This document shows positions 10,798 to 22,866 of a DNA stretch of 64,000 nt, piece by piece; within the stretch, counting starts at the first letter, position 1, and every line of letters starts with the position of its first letter. This stretch comes from Psilocybe azurescens. Lineage: Eukaryota; Basidiomycota; Agaricomycetes; Agaricales; Agrocybaceae. The position numbers and the translations under genes are program-made. The notes under the pieces were generated by a model. That model was not told the DNA's origin. It searched no databases and saw nothing but the letters and a program-made list of their open reading frames with translations. The stretch is taken from assembly GCA_023853785.1 (NCBI GenBank), contig JAJIRX010000147.1:1-64000 (forward strand). The letters run 5' to 3'.

Positions 10798-13700
10798 TCT
10801 CTTTTACTCTTTTCCAGCAGGGACGATTGCACGCGTGGTAGTCGTATGTATTTCCTACTTGCGACGACATGCGCGTGCGTGCATGCATAAGAACCTATTC
10901 TACTTTGATTTTCTTTACACATCACATCACGTCTTTATGCTACCCACTCATCATTCATTGTATGTATGTACTTAGATGATGAGCATCTTTTCGTCCGCAC
11001 CCATCCCATCTTGTGTACTCAAATAATCCCTAGAATGAACGACTTGTTTCACTTATTTCCATCATCGTATGGGCTTCTCTGGCATGCATGATATGCACAC
11101 TGACAACGACTCTGCAGCGCGTATATTTTAAAGTACGATGCTTCAGAAGCCTGGCAGGCCAATATGGGTGAGGTCGGAGTGAGGCCCAAGCCTAGACACT
11201 GGCCCAAGCTTCCAACTTCCGAGTTCTCACGCACAGATGTCAGACGTTCTGGACCTTGATTGACAGTACATATGCAGGAGCGAGCTTAGGCCGTTCGTCG
11301 CCGTAACTTTCAGAATCAATGCGCGCCGTCAGTTCATCTGCATCACGTCGCTAAATTGCGTCCTTTGGCGATGACGATGGCGACATCATGTGTGAAAATT
11401 CGAAAGTGCTACCAGTATCGTTGTCAAGAGAACCGGCCTCTGCCGACGTTTCCTCGAGTACCTAAAAAAATACTTACTTACCTAAGACCTTTGAATCTCT
11501 CATCAATAGACTAGCCAGTATTGTGGTGTAAAAATAGGCATCCGCTCCCGTCGTGCAAGTGTGCACCAACGAAGTCTGGGCACTAAATACCCTTTGTCTT
11601 TGTCAGTAAGTAGGAGGCCTATCATAATACCTCCTCAGTCCTGCCCACCAGTCCCTTTGTTTTGTTTTTTGTTGTTCGCGGATATTAGGAGTCGACCGAA
11701 ACTTCCTTCCATCTTCCATCATCAGCCAGCGCGAGCGTCTAAAGTCACATAAAAACACAATAACGAGAAGAGAGAAGACATATATCATTCTAAATTCGTC
11801 GTCGGCGCACCTTCTACATAATCCTTTCTAATTTCTTCTAATCATAATCGTCATCTTCTATCGTCGCCCAAACCGCTATCCGTCCAATCGGTGTTCTGTC
11901 AAGTCGTCGGTCGGGACTCGGGTGTTCTTGTCTTGTCGGGTCGTTCTCGGTCGGTCACTAATAGACTATTCTCAGAGTTGTGTGTCGGTATTATTGTTCT
12001 CAAGTTGAAGTTGTGGGCGCGCGTGTGGAATATCTGAGTATTCCACGAGGCCACAAGAAACTATCGGAGAAACGAGAGCAGCCCAGCTATGTTCTGACTT
12101 CTTTTTCCCTCCATAACCTTTCCCTTTCCTTTCTGGTTCTTCTTCTATTGGCAGATAGCTGATAATAGATAACACTGGCAGCCAGTCTAACTCGTCCAAA
12201 TTATAAAGCAAGAAATGGGGTTAGACCGTTCAAGTTTATTGTTTCTTTGTCTCCTTCTCTCCAAATCCAATCCAATGGACGATCAACAGGGAGGAGTTCT
12301 GTCCGCTCCTCCGTGGGTAGACCCCTCGCTCTGGAAATTTTTATCTAAAAATGCCTCGCACAGAACAGATATAAAGCACGACGTAGATTCCAGGTCTCCT
12401 CGACATGGAAGAACGGTATTTCGCAGACTGCGTCCAAATTGAGACTGAGACCCAGTAGCGGAAGTTGGAAGGCGGAGACTAGGTAGGCAGATCAGAGAGG
12501 TGACTTGGATGACGGAGAAGGCACCATGGCTCCGAGTCCTGGACCGTTGCCCCTGATGAGACCAGACCGGAAATGAACGTTGAACCAACCTTGCAGTACA
12601 GACATCAACTGTCCAGCTCCCGCCGCGACGGAAACCTGAAACACGGACAGGCCGCGGCGCGGCGCTAAATAACTGATAAGGATTCAGACAGCGCTAAGGG
12701 ACATCATTGAGCTTTGTAAAATTGAGAAATTGAGAGCTATCGAGAACAGAGCCCTTGGAGTCAGTCCACTGGGTGTGCACAAGTACAGGAACTTAGAACA
12801 CCGTGTCAGAGCTGCGGAGAGGGACAAGGACAGCATTAAGGGATCTCGCGCTTTTTCGCTTTGAGAAATTAAGGGACATTGAGCTTTGTCGCTTTGAAAT
12901 TTTGAGAACAACACAATGGGGTTCAAATCCAGATCCAGGTTCATACGGTTATACGATATAAAGCGCGTGTGTCAAATGACACTCTTGATCGTGAAGAGTG
13001 TGCTGATTCCGATTCGGGCGACGTTGTCCACGAGAAAAAGTCTATACCATCGAGCAAGATAGCATTCGTAGTTTGAATAAAGGACAATTGTTCAGCTCCG
13101 CCGCGACAGAATCCTACATAGAACACGGCGCTGCAGAGCGGGACAAGGACACATGGACATTGAGCTTTGTTACCTTGAACGATTGAGAAAATATACCCTT
13201 GGTTCAATCCGGGTCCACTGGTGCAGACGAGCATGAGATATAATCGCGAGTGTCGAATCCCATTCTTGAAGGTATGCTGATTCGGGCGACATCGTCCACG
13301 AGACGTTTATATACGCGAATACTTTCATAGACGAGAATGACGGATGACCTTTGACCACGATGAGCTCATTTAGTTTTGTCGTTTTGAGCAAGTGAAAACA
13401 AAAGATCGCAAAGCGCGAGACGAGTGACACTCTTGAAGAGTACGTATGCTGATTCGGGCAACCTTGTCCACGAGACATCTATATGCGCAAGATATTTACA
13501 GGCATTGAAGGACGACTGATAACTTTTAACCACGATATGAACTGGGATCTCTGCATGACATTTGTTGAGATTTTTATACACGAGCACACTACAGTGCGCA
13601 TATCTCGTGGGCATGAGAGAGCCATCCTATGGGAGCTGAAGGCATGGCCTTTGAATTTTTGATAATGATACGATATGCGAAGAAACTCCGGGCTGGCAAC

Positions 13701-15217
13701 AAGTGATCATGATAACCATCCACTGTGATGTCTTTGTCTGCGTTTAAAGTACATACGGTGGCAAAGTCCCATTTTTAGACGCGAAACAGAGCCCCATAAG
13801 TAAGTTGACAAGTACTGGCATGATGCGGGGATGGATCATCCATGCTCTCGTAACAAGTGGGGAGGATTTGCGGTTTTCGATAGCCATTGACGGGCGATGC
13901 ACACGATGTTAAACCAGCAGCTGGGTAGAATTCGGGGCGACATAGTAATACGAACGCTGACTGCACAGTGACATGCTCGAGAGTTCAAGCGCATATATCT
14001 ATGTATGCGTACGTCAGCGTTAAATTTGGTGTTGTTCGGACGATACTGACCTTTTTATAGACTGTTCAGTCTCGAGACGCGAGGAGGTCCTACACATTCA
14101 GTTGGGACACACATGCTCGAGTTTCTGCCAAACCTTCGACGACCGATAAGTGACGCGGCATGTTCTGATATGATCCTGGTACAATCCTCGAAGATACGCC
14201 TCTCCCAAAGTTAATGACTCGTGATGCTAAGATTCCGGCATGACCAGCGGTCAGGCCTCAGGAAGGAGAAGAAGCGATCAAATGATGTGTTGGCAGGATA
14301 GCCAATAGATATGCGTTAGTCGTGGCAAGAGCCTCTGGATCGATAGCGCGTTGATGGCGCGGGAAACGTCCGAGGTCGGCAATCGGGAGCACCATTTTCC
14401 AAATCTTCCTTTTACGACTCCCCACTTCTCTATATCACACCTCTCCAACTCAATGAGGGACAGCACAGGCCTACACCCAACTCATCCTCAACGAAACATA
14501 CGGTCGGGAACAGAGAAAGCGCTTCCAAGTGCGTAGGTCACAAACTTCGCCTCTCTCGGTCTCCGTCATCACCATTTTCGGCGAGTTTCATTGACCTCTT
14601 ATTCTTTTTGCCGCACTTCCGACACCTAAATCCGATAGTCTTGAGCTATCTATATACTCTCGTATTCAATGCACACATGTTGCTTCAATATGTTCATATG
14701 TGCTCTAATCTCTCCTGCATGAGAACTCTCAACTTTCAATGGTCGACTCAACGCGTTCAAGGGACTATCAAAACACTTGCAAAAGTGCGGCTTGTTGTTT
14801 TCATCTGCCCAACTTATCGGCGTGGTCTTGAACTATACGGTTTTGCGGTACGAAATTTCAAAGGAGGCCTCAGACGTCCGACGGATGGATCTGGATGTCA
14901 CCCTAGAACCAGGGCAAAACTCTATCAAATGTGGAGCTCCAAAATAACACATTGCACGCACGATTCGACTTTCATCCTGTCTCTTCGGATATCGCAAACA
15001 GATTATTCATATCATATCTAACTGCATGCTACTGAATTTAATCTGTAACGTGTCCAGAAGCAAAGCATAATTTCCCATGCACGCTTCTATGGAGTCAGCT
15101 GAACCCCGTTGCTCCAAATATATCTATCGTCGAATACGCTTTAAGATACGGCTCGTTTGCGGGCTTTTGACTCGCGTGGTCCCTCCCCTCCTCTTCGTCC
15201 CTCCGCCCCTAGCCAAG
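10798..15217. other. 4.4-kb gene-poor region
   Basis: No conserved protein can be read on either strand. Short reading frames on both strands lack neighbouring exons and conserved motifs. The middle (about 12.69-13.62 kb) holds a degenerate tandem repeat listed separately. The last 1 kb before the UNC93-like gene is presumably its promoter; the CT-rich stretch at 15177-15210 directly precedes the start codon. Confidence 0.5.
12690..13620. repeat. degenerate tandem repeat array
   Basis: Several blocks recur in the same order: ACATTGAGCTTTGT...TTGAGAAA, CAGAGC...CGGGACAAGGACA, CGAGTGTCAAATGACACTCTTGA, and GCTGATTCGGGCGAC.TTGTCCACGAGA. The last block occurs near 13013, 13281 and 13453, so the spacing is 268 then 172 bp. 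On the minus strand the block reads similar peptides each time (SWTxSPES). Copies differ by many substitutions and indels, so the array is old. I cannot tell whether it is a satellite or a decayed repetitive gene. Confidence 0.6.
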
Positions 15218-17357
15218 ATGACAGACGTCGATAACAACGAGAAGTCAGGCTACAACAGTGGAAGCAGCGACGATGGATCCCAACGCGGAGTAGCAGTCTT
15301 CGAGCGTCCCACCGGGATCAAAGGGCTCTACTCTCATCCAATCACCCAAGTCGTCATGTTAGGATTTGTATGTTTCATGGGTCCCGGTACGTTCTCTCGA
15401 TTGCGTCAGAACAGACAGGTTCTAAGAATGCTTTTTAGGATTGTTCAATGCCCTGAACGGTCTCGGTGCAGGAGGACAAGTCGACGCTACAACCAGTGCC
15501 AACGCGAATGCGACTCTGTATGCTACATTTGCCGCTGGAGCCTTCTTCTCTGGGTAGGATCAATCATCCCGTTACCAGGCAAATCTCGACCTCGACCTGA
15601 CGCGTTTTTACAGTACAGTAAATAACATCCTTGGTTCCCGCCTTACCCTCTTAATCGGCACTACCGGCTATTCCCTCTACATCGGAGCGTTCTTGTTAGT
15701 CGTCTTTACGTTATCTCTATTAAAAATAATTGACCGTAACGCATAGGGCTATGAATATTCACCCGCACGCGGGCGCGTTCGTGATCACTGCAGGTGCCAT
15801 CCTAGGCATTTGCGCTGGTCTCCTATGGACCGCTCAAGGATCTCTCATGTTGGCCTATGCGACTGAGCACCAGAAGGGTAAATTCATCGGTATCTTCTGG
15901 GCTATCTTCAACGTGGGTGCTGTCGTCGGTGCAGCTGTATCGCTTGGACAGAACTTCCATTCTACGGTGTGTATTATCCGCTACGATAAGCATTCAATAA
16001 CATCGGACTAAATAAAACCTCCCTCATAGTCTAACTCCGGTAGGTCTGATAACAAGTCTGACATGAAACGTAGAGAACTGATTGCCAATATCTTCGAATT
16101 TCAGTGGGGAATGGCACATACGTGAGTCGGTTTCAATTGACCTGCCTCTCCGCCTGTTTTTCTGATGACGTTTTGCTACGTAGATTGGATTCCTTGTCTT
16201 GACTCTAATCGGTGTATGCATCCCCTTCCTTATGGTCAATCCCGAAAACATGATTCGCACCGACGGCACAAAAGTGACCACTCCCCGGCACCCTTCATGG
16301 AAGACCGAAATATACGGCCTCTGGTTGACTTTGACAAAGGACCCTATGGTAATCCTTCTTTTCCCGATGTTCTTTGCATCGAATTGGTTTTACGCATGGC
16401 GTTAGTTTTCTTGATAATTGTCTATTCGTGTTGGTTCCTGACCCAATACCGCTTTCAATCTAGAATTCAACGATTACAATGATGCTTTTTTCAACATTCG
16501 TGCTCGCTCGCTCAATAATCTGGTGTATTGGCTATCTCAAATCGTCGGGTCTATTGCCATCGGCACCTTACTCGACCAGCGAGCTCTTTCTCGCCGTACT
16601 CGTGCCTTTTCTGGATGGACTGTCCTCTTCTTAATGACCTTCATCGTACATATATGGGCATACTTCTATCAAAGGTAACATTATCCTCATAAACATCATT
16701 GAACTCTCTTGGAACTAACATCATTTTTAAATAGACAATACACTAGAGAAAGTCTCCCGCCTGACTCAACCAACAAAATGGATATCTTCGACCATGGCTA
16801 CGTTGGACGTATCTGGCTGTACATCTTCTGCGGTCTCCTCGATGCCATGTGGCAGACAACAGCCTACTGGATCATGGGTGCCATGTCGAACGACCCTGCC
16901 AAGTTGGCGTACTTCGCTGGATTCTGTACGTTTTGATAATTCGCTTCTCTGGATAGAATGACCGACCTCTTTCCGAATCAATTCAGATAAATCCATCCAA
17001 TCTGCTGGAGGCGCGGGTTCATGGAGAGCGGATGCCGTGAAGACGCCGTGAGTTGACCACGTCGATTTCTGGTCCTCTCAACGTACTAAGTATTCAAATG
17101 AAGATTTATGAACATGTTTATCTCCACCTGGGTGCTTCTCGTCGCTGGCCTTGTGTTCGCCCTTCCCATGATTTATTTGCGGGTTAAGGAACACACCGAA
17201 ATCGAGGAAGAAACTCTGTACGTCTCCGTCAGCTAGTATTCCTTTCTAAGCGTAGACTGATACGAGCATAATTTCTAGCGTGCGCATGGACGACTCCGGA
17301 AACATTCTCGACCCCTCGCAGCTGCCACGCGAGAGGAGGCTTGTGGTAGAGAAGTAG
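15218..17357 (+). CDS. UNC93-like major facilitator superfamily membrane protein
   Basis: Twelve exons: 15218-15386, 15439-15553, 15614-15694, 15747-15966, 16030-16039, 16105-16121, 16184-16400, 16464-16674, 16735-16925, 16987-17047, 17104-17217 and 17279-17357. They join without any frame error into 494 residues. About 11 hydrophobic segments are visible, beginning TQVVMLGFVCFMGPGLFNAL. LGICAGLLWTAQGSLMLAYA is typical of the fungal UNC-93 family (Pfam UNC-93). The substrate is unknown; fungal members are plasma-membrane or vacuolar transporters of unassigned function. Two consecutive micro-exons of 10 and 17 nt encode SNSVGNGTY. The N-terminus is hydrophilic and the C-terminus ends in a short basic tail. 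I see no link to the neighbouring kinase-like family. Confidence 0.93.
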
Positions 17358-17958
17358 TATTTTGACATTTACGACCTTAATTTCTTTGAATGTGATATGG
17401 AGAATCTTGTACGACACACGCATATTGAACTATTCATGTTTTCTTCTGGTACATTGCTGACACAACCCGTTGAAATTCGGCTGATAAACGATACGGATAC
17501 TGCATTCGCAGATCACAGAAAAGGATTAATCATTGCAAGGATAGTTGATACGTCTGTGATGATTATATCTCAAAACATAACTAAGAATGATATTCAAGTG
17601 AGCCTTAACCAGTGATCAATCGATCATCATAATCACTATGTAGCGTAAACCCTCACGGACTCAACTCACTGTTGAAGTTGTACAACTGGAGATCTAGTGC
17701 GCGTATCGTGCGGAGTTTTGCTGCACTTGTAGGGTAAATCTCACGGCATCATCAGACACTCATGGCAATTAACGGCAGTCCTGTCCATGCCCCTTTCCTC
17801 CTCCCATAACGTAGGCAAGTCTTGCACTTGCGCAAAAGCGGCCTACGCTCAGGTATCCGCCTATAGAGACTCTTGACTGATTTATTCGCCAGTCGCTCGC
17901 CGAGCACAGTCAGCTCCCACACCCGGAACCGGTTCAAATCTAGCGAGCATTTTCTGAA
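17358..17958. other. intergenic region before the kinase-like family locus
   Basis: The 600 bp after the UNC93-like stop codon contain no supported gene. The last part resembles the 5' flank of family 1 copy A, with a minus-strand reading frame that is only its shadow. Confidence 0.4.
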
Positions 17959-19380
17959 ATGCCAACCGATATTCGAGTGTCTATTCTTGGTACGTGAGCT
18001 TGTGTTGACCATCGCTTTCATGTAGGGGCTCCAGGAAGTGGACGGACAACACTTTGTCAGCGGTCGGTAAGCACCCATGTGCTGTGTCCAGAGCTTGTTA
18101 GGCCTGGAAAACTAATGTTCCCATCATATTTCAGAATGACTATGTCTACCTTAGGGTTAGCGATAGTCATCGTTTTCGATTCAAGACTCAAGAAGCAGAA
18201 GTGAATTGTTTGGGGCTGTTGAGCGAGTCTGACGCTATTCTGATTACTTTTGGCCTAGATCAGGATAATTGGCCCTTGGTGGTTCAATATCAGAACCTCG
18301 TTCACGAGAGCCATTGGGAACAACGGAAGGCACTCCATATGGTAGGAACCAAACAGGACGGTCTGGATCGAAACTCAGTATGGGTCGAGTACTCTGGAAA
18401 TAGCGAGACGGAGTTTACTCTCTTTACTTCAGTAACTTGTAAACTCGTTGGTACCCTGGGTGGAAGGGGCATTGAAGGACTGTGTTCCTCTATAGGCGGG
18501 TTGTATATTTTTCTACTCACAGTAAAAGCGACTGAAAGAGGATAAAGCGGATCAAACGTACCCCATAGGACCCACTGTTAGATCTCGCCTCCAAAAACAT
18601 TTAGACAAGTGCACTCATGGGCTTTGGACGTGATTGCATTCAACCTTTCTCTTCCAGTGCCTCCTGATGTTAACAAAGACGTTCGTCGTTTCATATGGGA
18701 GATGATCAAGGCACCGTAAGCCGTTGCTTATAACAAACATCTCGCAGCGCCCCAACGATCAAAATTGCGCCAACTTTGATCTTCAAACAATTAGATCCCT
18801 TCGAGAGATTCCACAATATCTTTGTACGCTCTCATACGGCCATACCGGTATCCCAGCCCCGATATCCTCACCTCAAAGAAGTGTTCATCACTGACTTTAT
18901 CCCTGGATAAATGCTTCTCAAGTGCTGGGACTCGTTCAGCTCCTTCCACTAGTTTCGCATTGCATGCACCCTTAGAAGATATGTCTCCCAGATGAGACGT
19001 ACTACCAGTGAAAGACCGGGCAATATTGAACGAGGACTTGTCAAGAGATACCTCTTCGACCCTGATTTTTGGAACGGCCCTTTCGTGATGTGGAGACATT
19101 TCGCAACTGGATAGCACATACTGTCAATCACGCTTGGGTCGCAAGCGCCGAAACCTTTCTGATGGATAATCCTGGTCGCACTTCTCCACGGTTAGACCTC
19201 CTACCCGACTGCAATTGGACCCCGGTGCTTATGCATTACGATCCTAGCCTTTCCGATGACAGCGTGTTGTGGATTATTGATTGGGCGAATATCGGATTTT
19301 ACCCCATGGTTGGAATTCATGGGCATGAGGCGGTATGAAAAGGCACCTGAGTCATAGAAAGTTTTCCAATAGATGTATTA
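17959..19380 (+). pseudogene. family 1 copy A: Ras-like/APH-kinase fusion, broken
   Basis: Exons like those of intact copy H can be followed: MPTDIRVSIL, P-loop GAPGSGRTTLCQR, and the Ras-like exon from 18135 with VGTKQD. A GC instead of GT follows the Ras-like exon. The linker is frame-shifted (a shift also seen in copy D). The join RRF-WEMIKAP shows that the intron and the start of the kinase exon (TPDSDDLP...) are deleted near 18693. An in-frame TAA follows DFIPG near 18906, the segment FYP is shifted, and a TAG falls in ESWKRW. Several of these are substitutions or sizeable deletions that homopolymer errors cannot explain, so this copy is genuinely dead. The pogo transposon lies about 110 bp downstream. 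Confidence 0.85.
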
Positions 19381-19492
19381 CTAACTGGCCTTAAATTCCT
19401 CAACATAAGTTACGGAAGTAAGCAGAAGTGAGCATCAGAAGTGAGCATTAACAGTGATCAATCGACCATCATATCATGATCTTTAGCGTATA

Positions 19493-22400
19493 CAGGCATC
19501 CACCGTCATGTGATACACCAAAAAAATCGAATTCATTTAATAAAAAACTGCACGTAATAGTAGGTAAAAAAAACAACAAAACATATAGAGAAATGTCCTA
19601 GGTACACAACAGAGCTTTTATTTACAAAAAGAGGAAGGGATGGTGAGAATATACACAAAATACGAGAGAGAGGTACAAAATGAGCCACACTATTGAGTGT
19701 GACACGCGACGGCGGCCCGGCCCGGATGGCCCCGGAAATCGATTATTCTTCATCCTCATCGTCTTCGTCGTCCTCGCTGCCCTCGCTGCCACTCTCCACA
19801 GCCTCAAAACCTCCCTATCATCTTCGTCGTCACCAGGAGCACCTGCCTGCAAAAACCGTCTGAAAAATCCTTCAATTTTGGCCTCGGAATCGCTTTTGGG
19901 ATGGGGATGGGGGTAGGTTTGTCAGAATTCTTCAACTTTGTTCCCTTCTTCGTTGCAGCTGCCTTCTTCTTGTTGAAATCTTCGGTGGCCTTCTTGTTCT
20001 TCACCCTAGCCTCTGCAGCCTCCCCTTCCTTCGCTCATCTGCAACCTTCCACAGTGCAAGGGCCTCTCTGTACCTTTCTTTGGCCCCTCTCCTGTCCTCC
20101 TTCAGCCTTTCCCCATCGCGGATCTCCCTCTCCTTCTCCTTTGCAAGCTCATAGAACTGGTCACCTGTAAGGAGGCGAGGGAGGCCATCCCCTACCAGCT
20201 TCCCAGCCTTCTTCTTCGACTTTTTCTCCTCTTTTGCTGCCAGTTGTTGCTTAAGTCGTCGAGCATAGGCCTCATTCAGAATGTGGGATGCCTGGAGCTC
20301 AAAAGCATGGATCTCCATCCTATTGACATGGGCTTCAGATTCACGGAGGGCAGAGAGGAGAAGAAGCTCGTTGGGAGTGCAGGGCTGTATTTCGAGGGCA
20401 GCAATACGGTTGTTGACAGATCCAGACAGACTCTTCTTTGTGCGAGTGGTGTGGGAGGGCATAGGATCAGAAGAGACAGCAGGGGTGTGGGAAACAAGAT
20501 GGCCAAGGTTTGTCTGCTTCAAAGAGTTGACAGTATTTGCGAGCACCTGAAGAGTAGAGTCTGGGGATGGAGATGGAGTGGTGGAGGTCGTTGCAGGTGT
20601 TGAATTTCTCGTTGACTGATTCAACACCGGGTTAGATGAGCATGTGATCCGGACTTCCCGCGGTCCGGCAACATCAGCGGTTTCCATGCTCCTTATCTCT
20701 GCAGCTGATGTCATCGTCTCGGTATCAACTGAGCTGCTGGAATCCACAAGTTGTAAATCACGGAGTGCCTTGGCAAGGGCTTGGACAGGTTCTGAGGCCT
20801 GTTTCATGGGCACTGGGAGGTGAACCTCATAGGATGTGTCTTTGCTTGGAGCAAGCATGCTTTCTGTAATGACAGATGGGTCATATGGATGGATTCCAGT
20901 CTTTTTAAAAGCCATTTTGATATTTTCGGGTGTCAGAGCAGCGACATAGGCCTTCGAAAAATCTGCAAAAATTGTTTTTGTCCATGGGTTGACCAGTGCT
21001 TCGGAACCAGTTATCTCGTTCCTGTGAAAGATATTTTTCAAAGGTGAGAAAATCACAACATCAAGACCTTGATAAATGTGTGTTCCATGTGCAGGATAGC
21101 AGATGATAACAATCTGGTGCTCGCGGGCATATTGAAGAAGGGAAACAGTGTAGTGGGAATTATGGCCATCCACAATCAGTAACCGGTGCTCGTTTTTGGC
21201 CTTTGTGCGTGTCATTTGATCAAAATGCTTGATCCACTCAATGCCAATCTCTCCATCGGTCCAGCCCTTCTTCTGATATCCTAATCTAAAAAGGGAAAAT
21301 TTGAATAATCAGTATTTCTTGATCAAAAAAGCGAAATTCATACGAAGCCTTGAGAGGATTATTATCTCCCCATCTGATATTGTATGCATTGCCCTTGAAT
21401 ATCACAGCTGGACGAATGGTTGTCCCATCTGCACAGATAGTCACAATACCAGTGATATTCTCCCGTGTTCCTGCACGCTGCTGGTATGGGTCTCCTTTGG
21501 TACGAGGGCCAAAAACAAACTCCCGCTCTCCTTGACCTTGTCCCTGAAATCCAATCTCATCAGATGCATACATATTGATAGGCTTGATTGAATATTTTGT
21601 GATTGTGCCCAGAAGAATGGTCTCGAACCAAAGAGTGTTGTTGGCAGGGTTGGCTGCACGACCTCTTTTATCTTCCAAAGGTCGTGATCGGGACATCTTG
21701 ATATCATCCCCATTCCTGACCTTGAATCGGTAGGTCCAGTTAATACCAACACCTGTTACAGGAAATGCATCTCCTAGTTGGGCACTGGCAATTTGGTCCA
21801 CTAGTTCCCTGGTGCTGCATATGATCATATGGGAATCCACGGCTTGCAACCTCATTAAGAAACTCAACAACAATCTTCTCCTCTCCGGTGTAAGCCAAGC
21901 ACGGTCTGCATTAGCCTGTTCATGAGTACTTCCACCTTCTACTAAACGTTTCAGCGTCATATGGCAAAGTTTAATCTGCTCGCCATTGGTTTCTTGAATA
22001 TGCATGCCTTCAAAAAGCATGCATATTTTACGCAGCCCCATCCGCACATTCTTTGGCTTCTTCTGCTCAGCTTGATATGCTTTGACAGCTTGAGCCATCA
22101 GCTGATCATGTTTTTGCTTATATTTTCTGGATTTTTCAAGTAGTGATTTTGCTCGGCCAGGCATCAGATTGAGTAGAGAATGAGAGTATGAGGTGGAGGT
22201 GAGATTTGAAGAGCACCAGATGCCATTCTGTCGACACAAAATGTGCCTCAAGGCAACCTTGCGGCAGCCTCTATTTTTGAAATTCTCACGATTTTTAAAG
22301 ACCTGCACTGATGCTTGCTCACATGCTAGGGCCCTCAAATTGCTACAGGATGTTGATATGCATATTAGATATATTACTAGACCAAAATTTTACATCTATG

Positions 22401-22659
22401 TGGGGCCCAAATTGTAGAAGATCTCAAATAAATTTCAACTTACTATAATTTAACATGTTACATTACTGTTTCGACCAAAAATACACCTGTACTCAGCACG
22501 AAATAAAATAAAATTTTACTACAAATTTATAGACCTGAGTAGTAGCTACAATATACAAAAGAATTTGTGTTAATAGGTGCAAAAATCAATGTGAAAAGTG
22601 AGAATTACCGTTGAAGTGTAACACCGGCTAGTTGTGTCACAGTAGCCGGTGGATGCCTG
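19493..22659 (-). mobile_element. complete pogo/Fot1-type DNA transposon
   Basis: The element is 3167 bp long. Its ends are inverted repeats beginning CAGGCATCCACCG; similarity continues imperfectly to about 28 bp. Each end is flanked by TA (19491-19492 and 22660-22661), the target duplication expected of the Tc1/mariner-pogo group. It encodes one transposase on the minus strand. It sits between broken copy A and intact copy B of family 1. The transposase frame is complete if three homopolymer sites are repaired, so the insertion is probably recent. Confidence 0.88.
19743..22164 (-). CDS. pogo-family transposase (DDE superfamily endonuclease)
   Basis: Exons 22164-21344 and 21285-19743 with a 58-nt intron encode about 788 residues after repair of three homopolymers (plus-strand C4 at 20022, A5 at 19851, A4 at 19806). 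The start MPGRAKSLLEKSRKYKQ opens a helix-turn-helix/CENP-B-like DNA-binding half. The catalytic core shows ASDEIGF (near residue 200), LLIVDGHNSH (near 311) and LDVVIFSPLK (near 345), giving the DDD triad of Fot1/pogo elements. The tail is basic, then strongly acidic (ESGSEGSEDDEDDEDEE). Unrepaired, the frame ends at 20001 after 701 residues. An upstream in-frame ATG exists, but MPGRAK fits better. Confidence 0.9.
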
Positions 22660-22866
22660 TATTCTCACGAAACGACTCATGATCATTGTTGAAGTTGTGT
22701 TGAAGCTCCTTGCTTCCTCTATTTACAAACTCTGACCACATTCACGTACAGCTCTACACATAGCTCGCAAATAACAGCAGGATCTATCTCTGCTTGACAT
22801 ATCAAGCTTGACTACTATTCATAGACATAATTCTGTTTAATATTTGGACTTGGATAGTCAATAAAT

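Noticed and set aside
14608..15021. 137-residue plus-strand frame before the UNC93-like gene
   Set aside because: No recognisable motif, no good leader, and it lies in probable promoter DNA.
20244..21047. Plus-strand frames inside the transposon
   Set aside because: Antisense shadows of the transposase, which has clear catalytic motifs.
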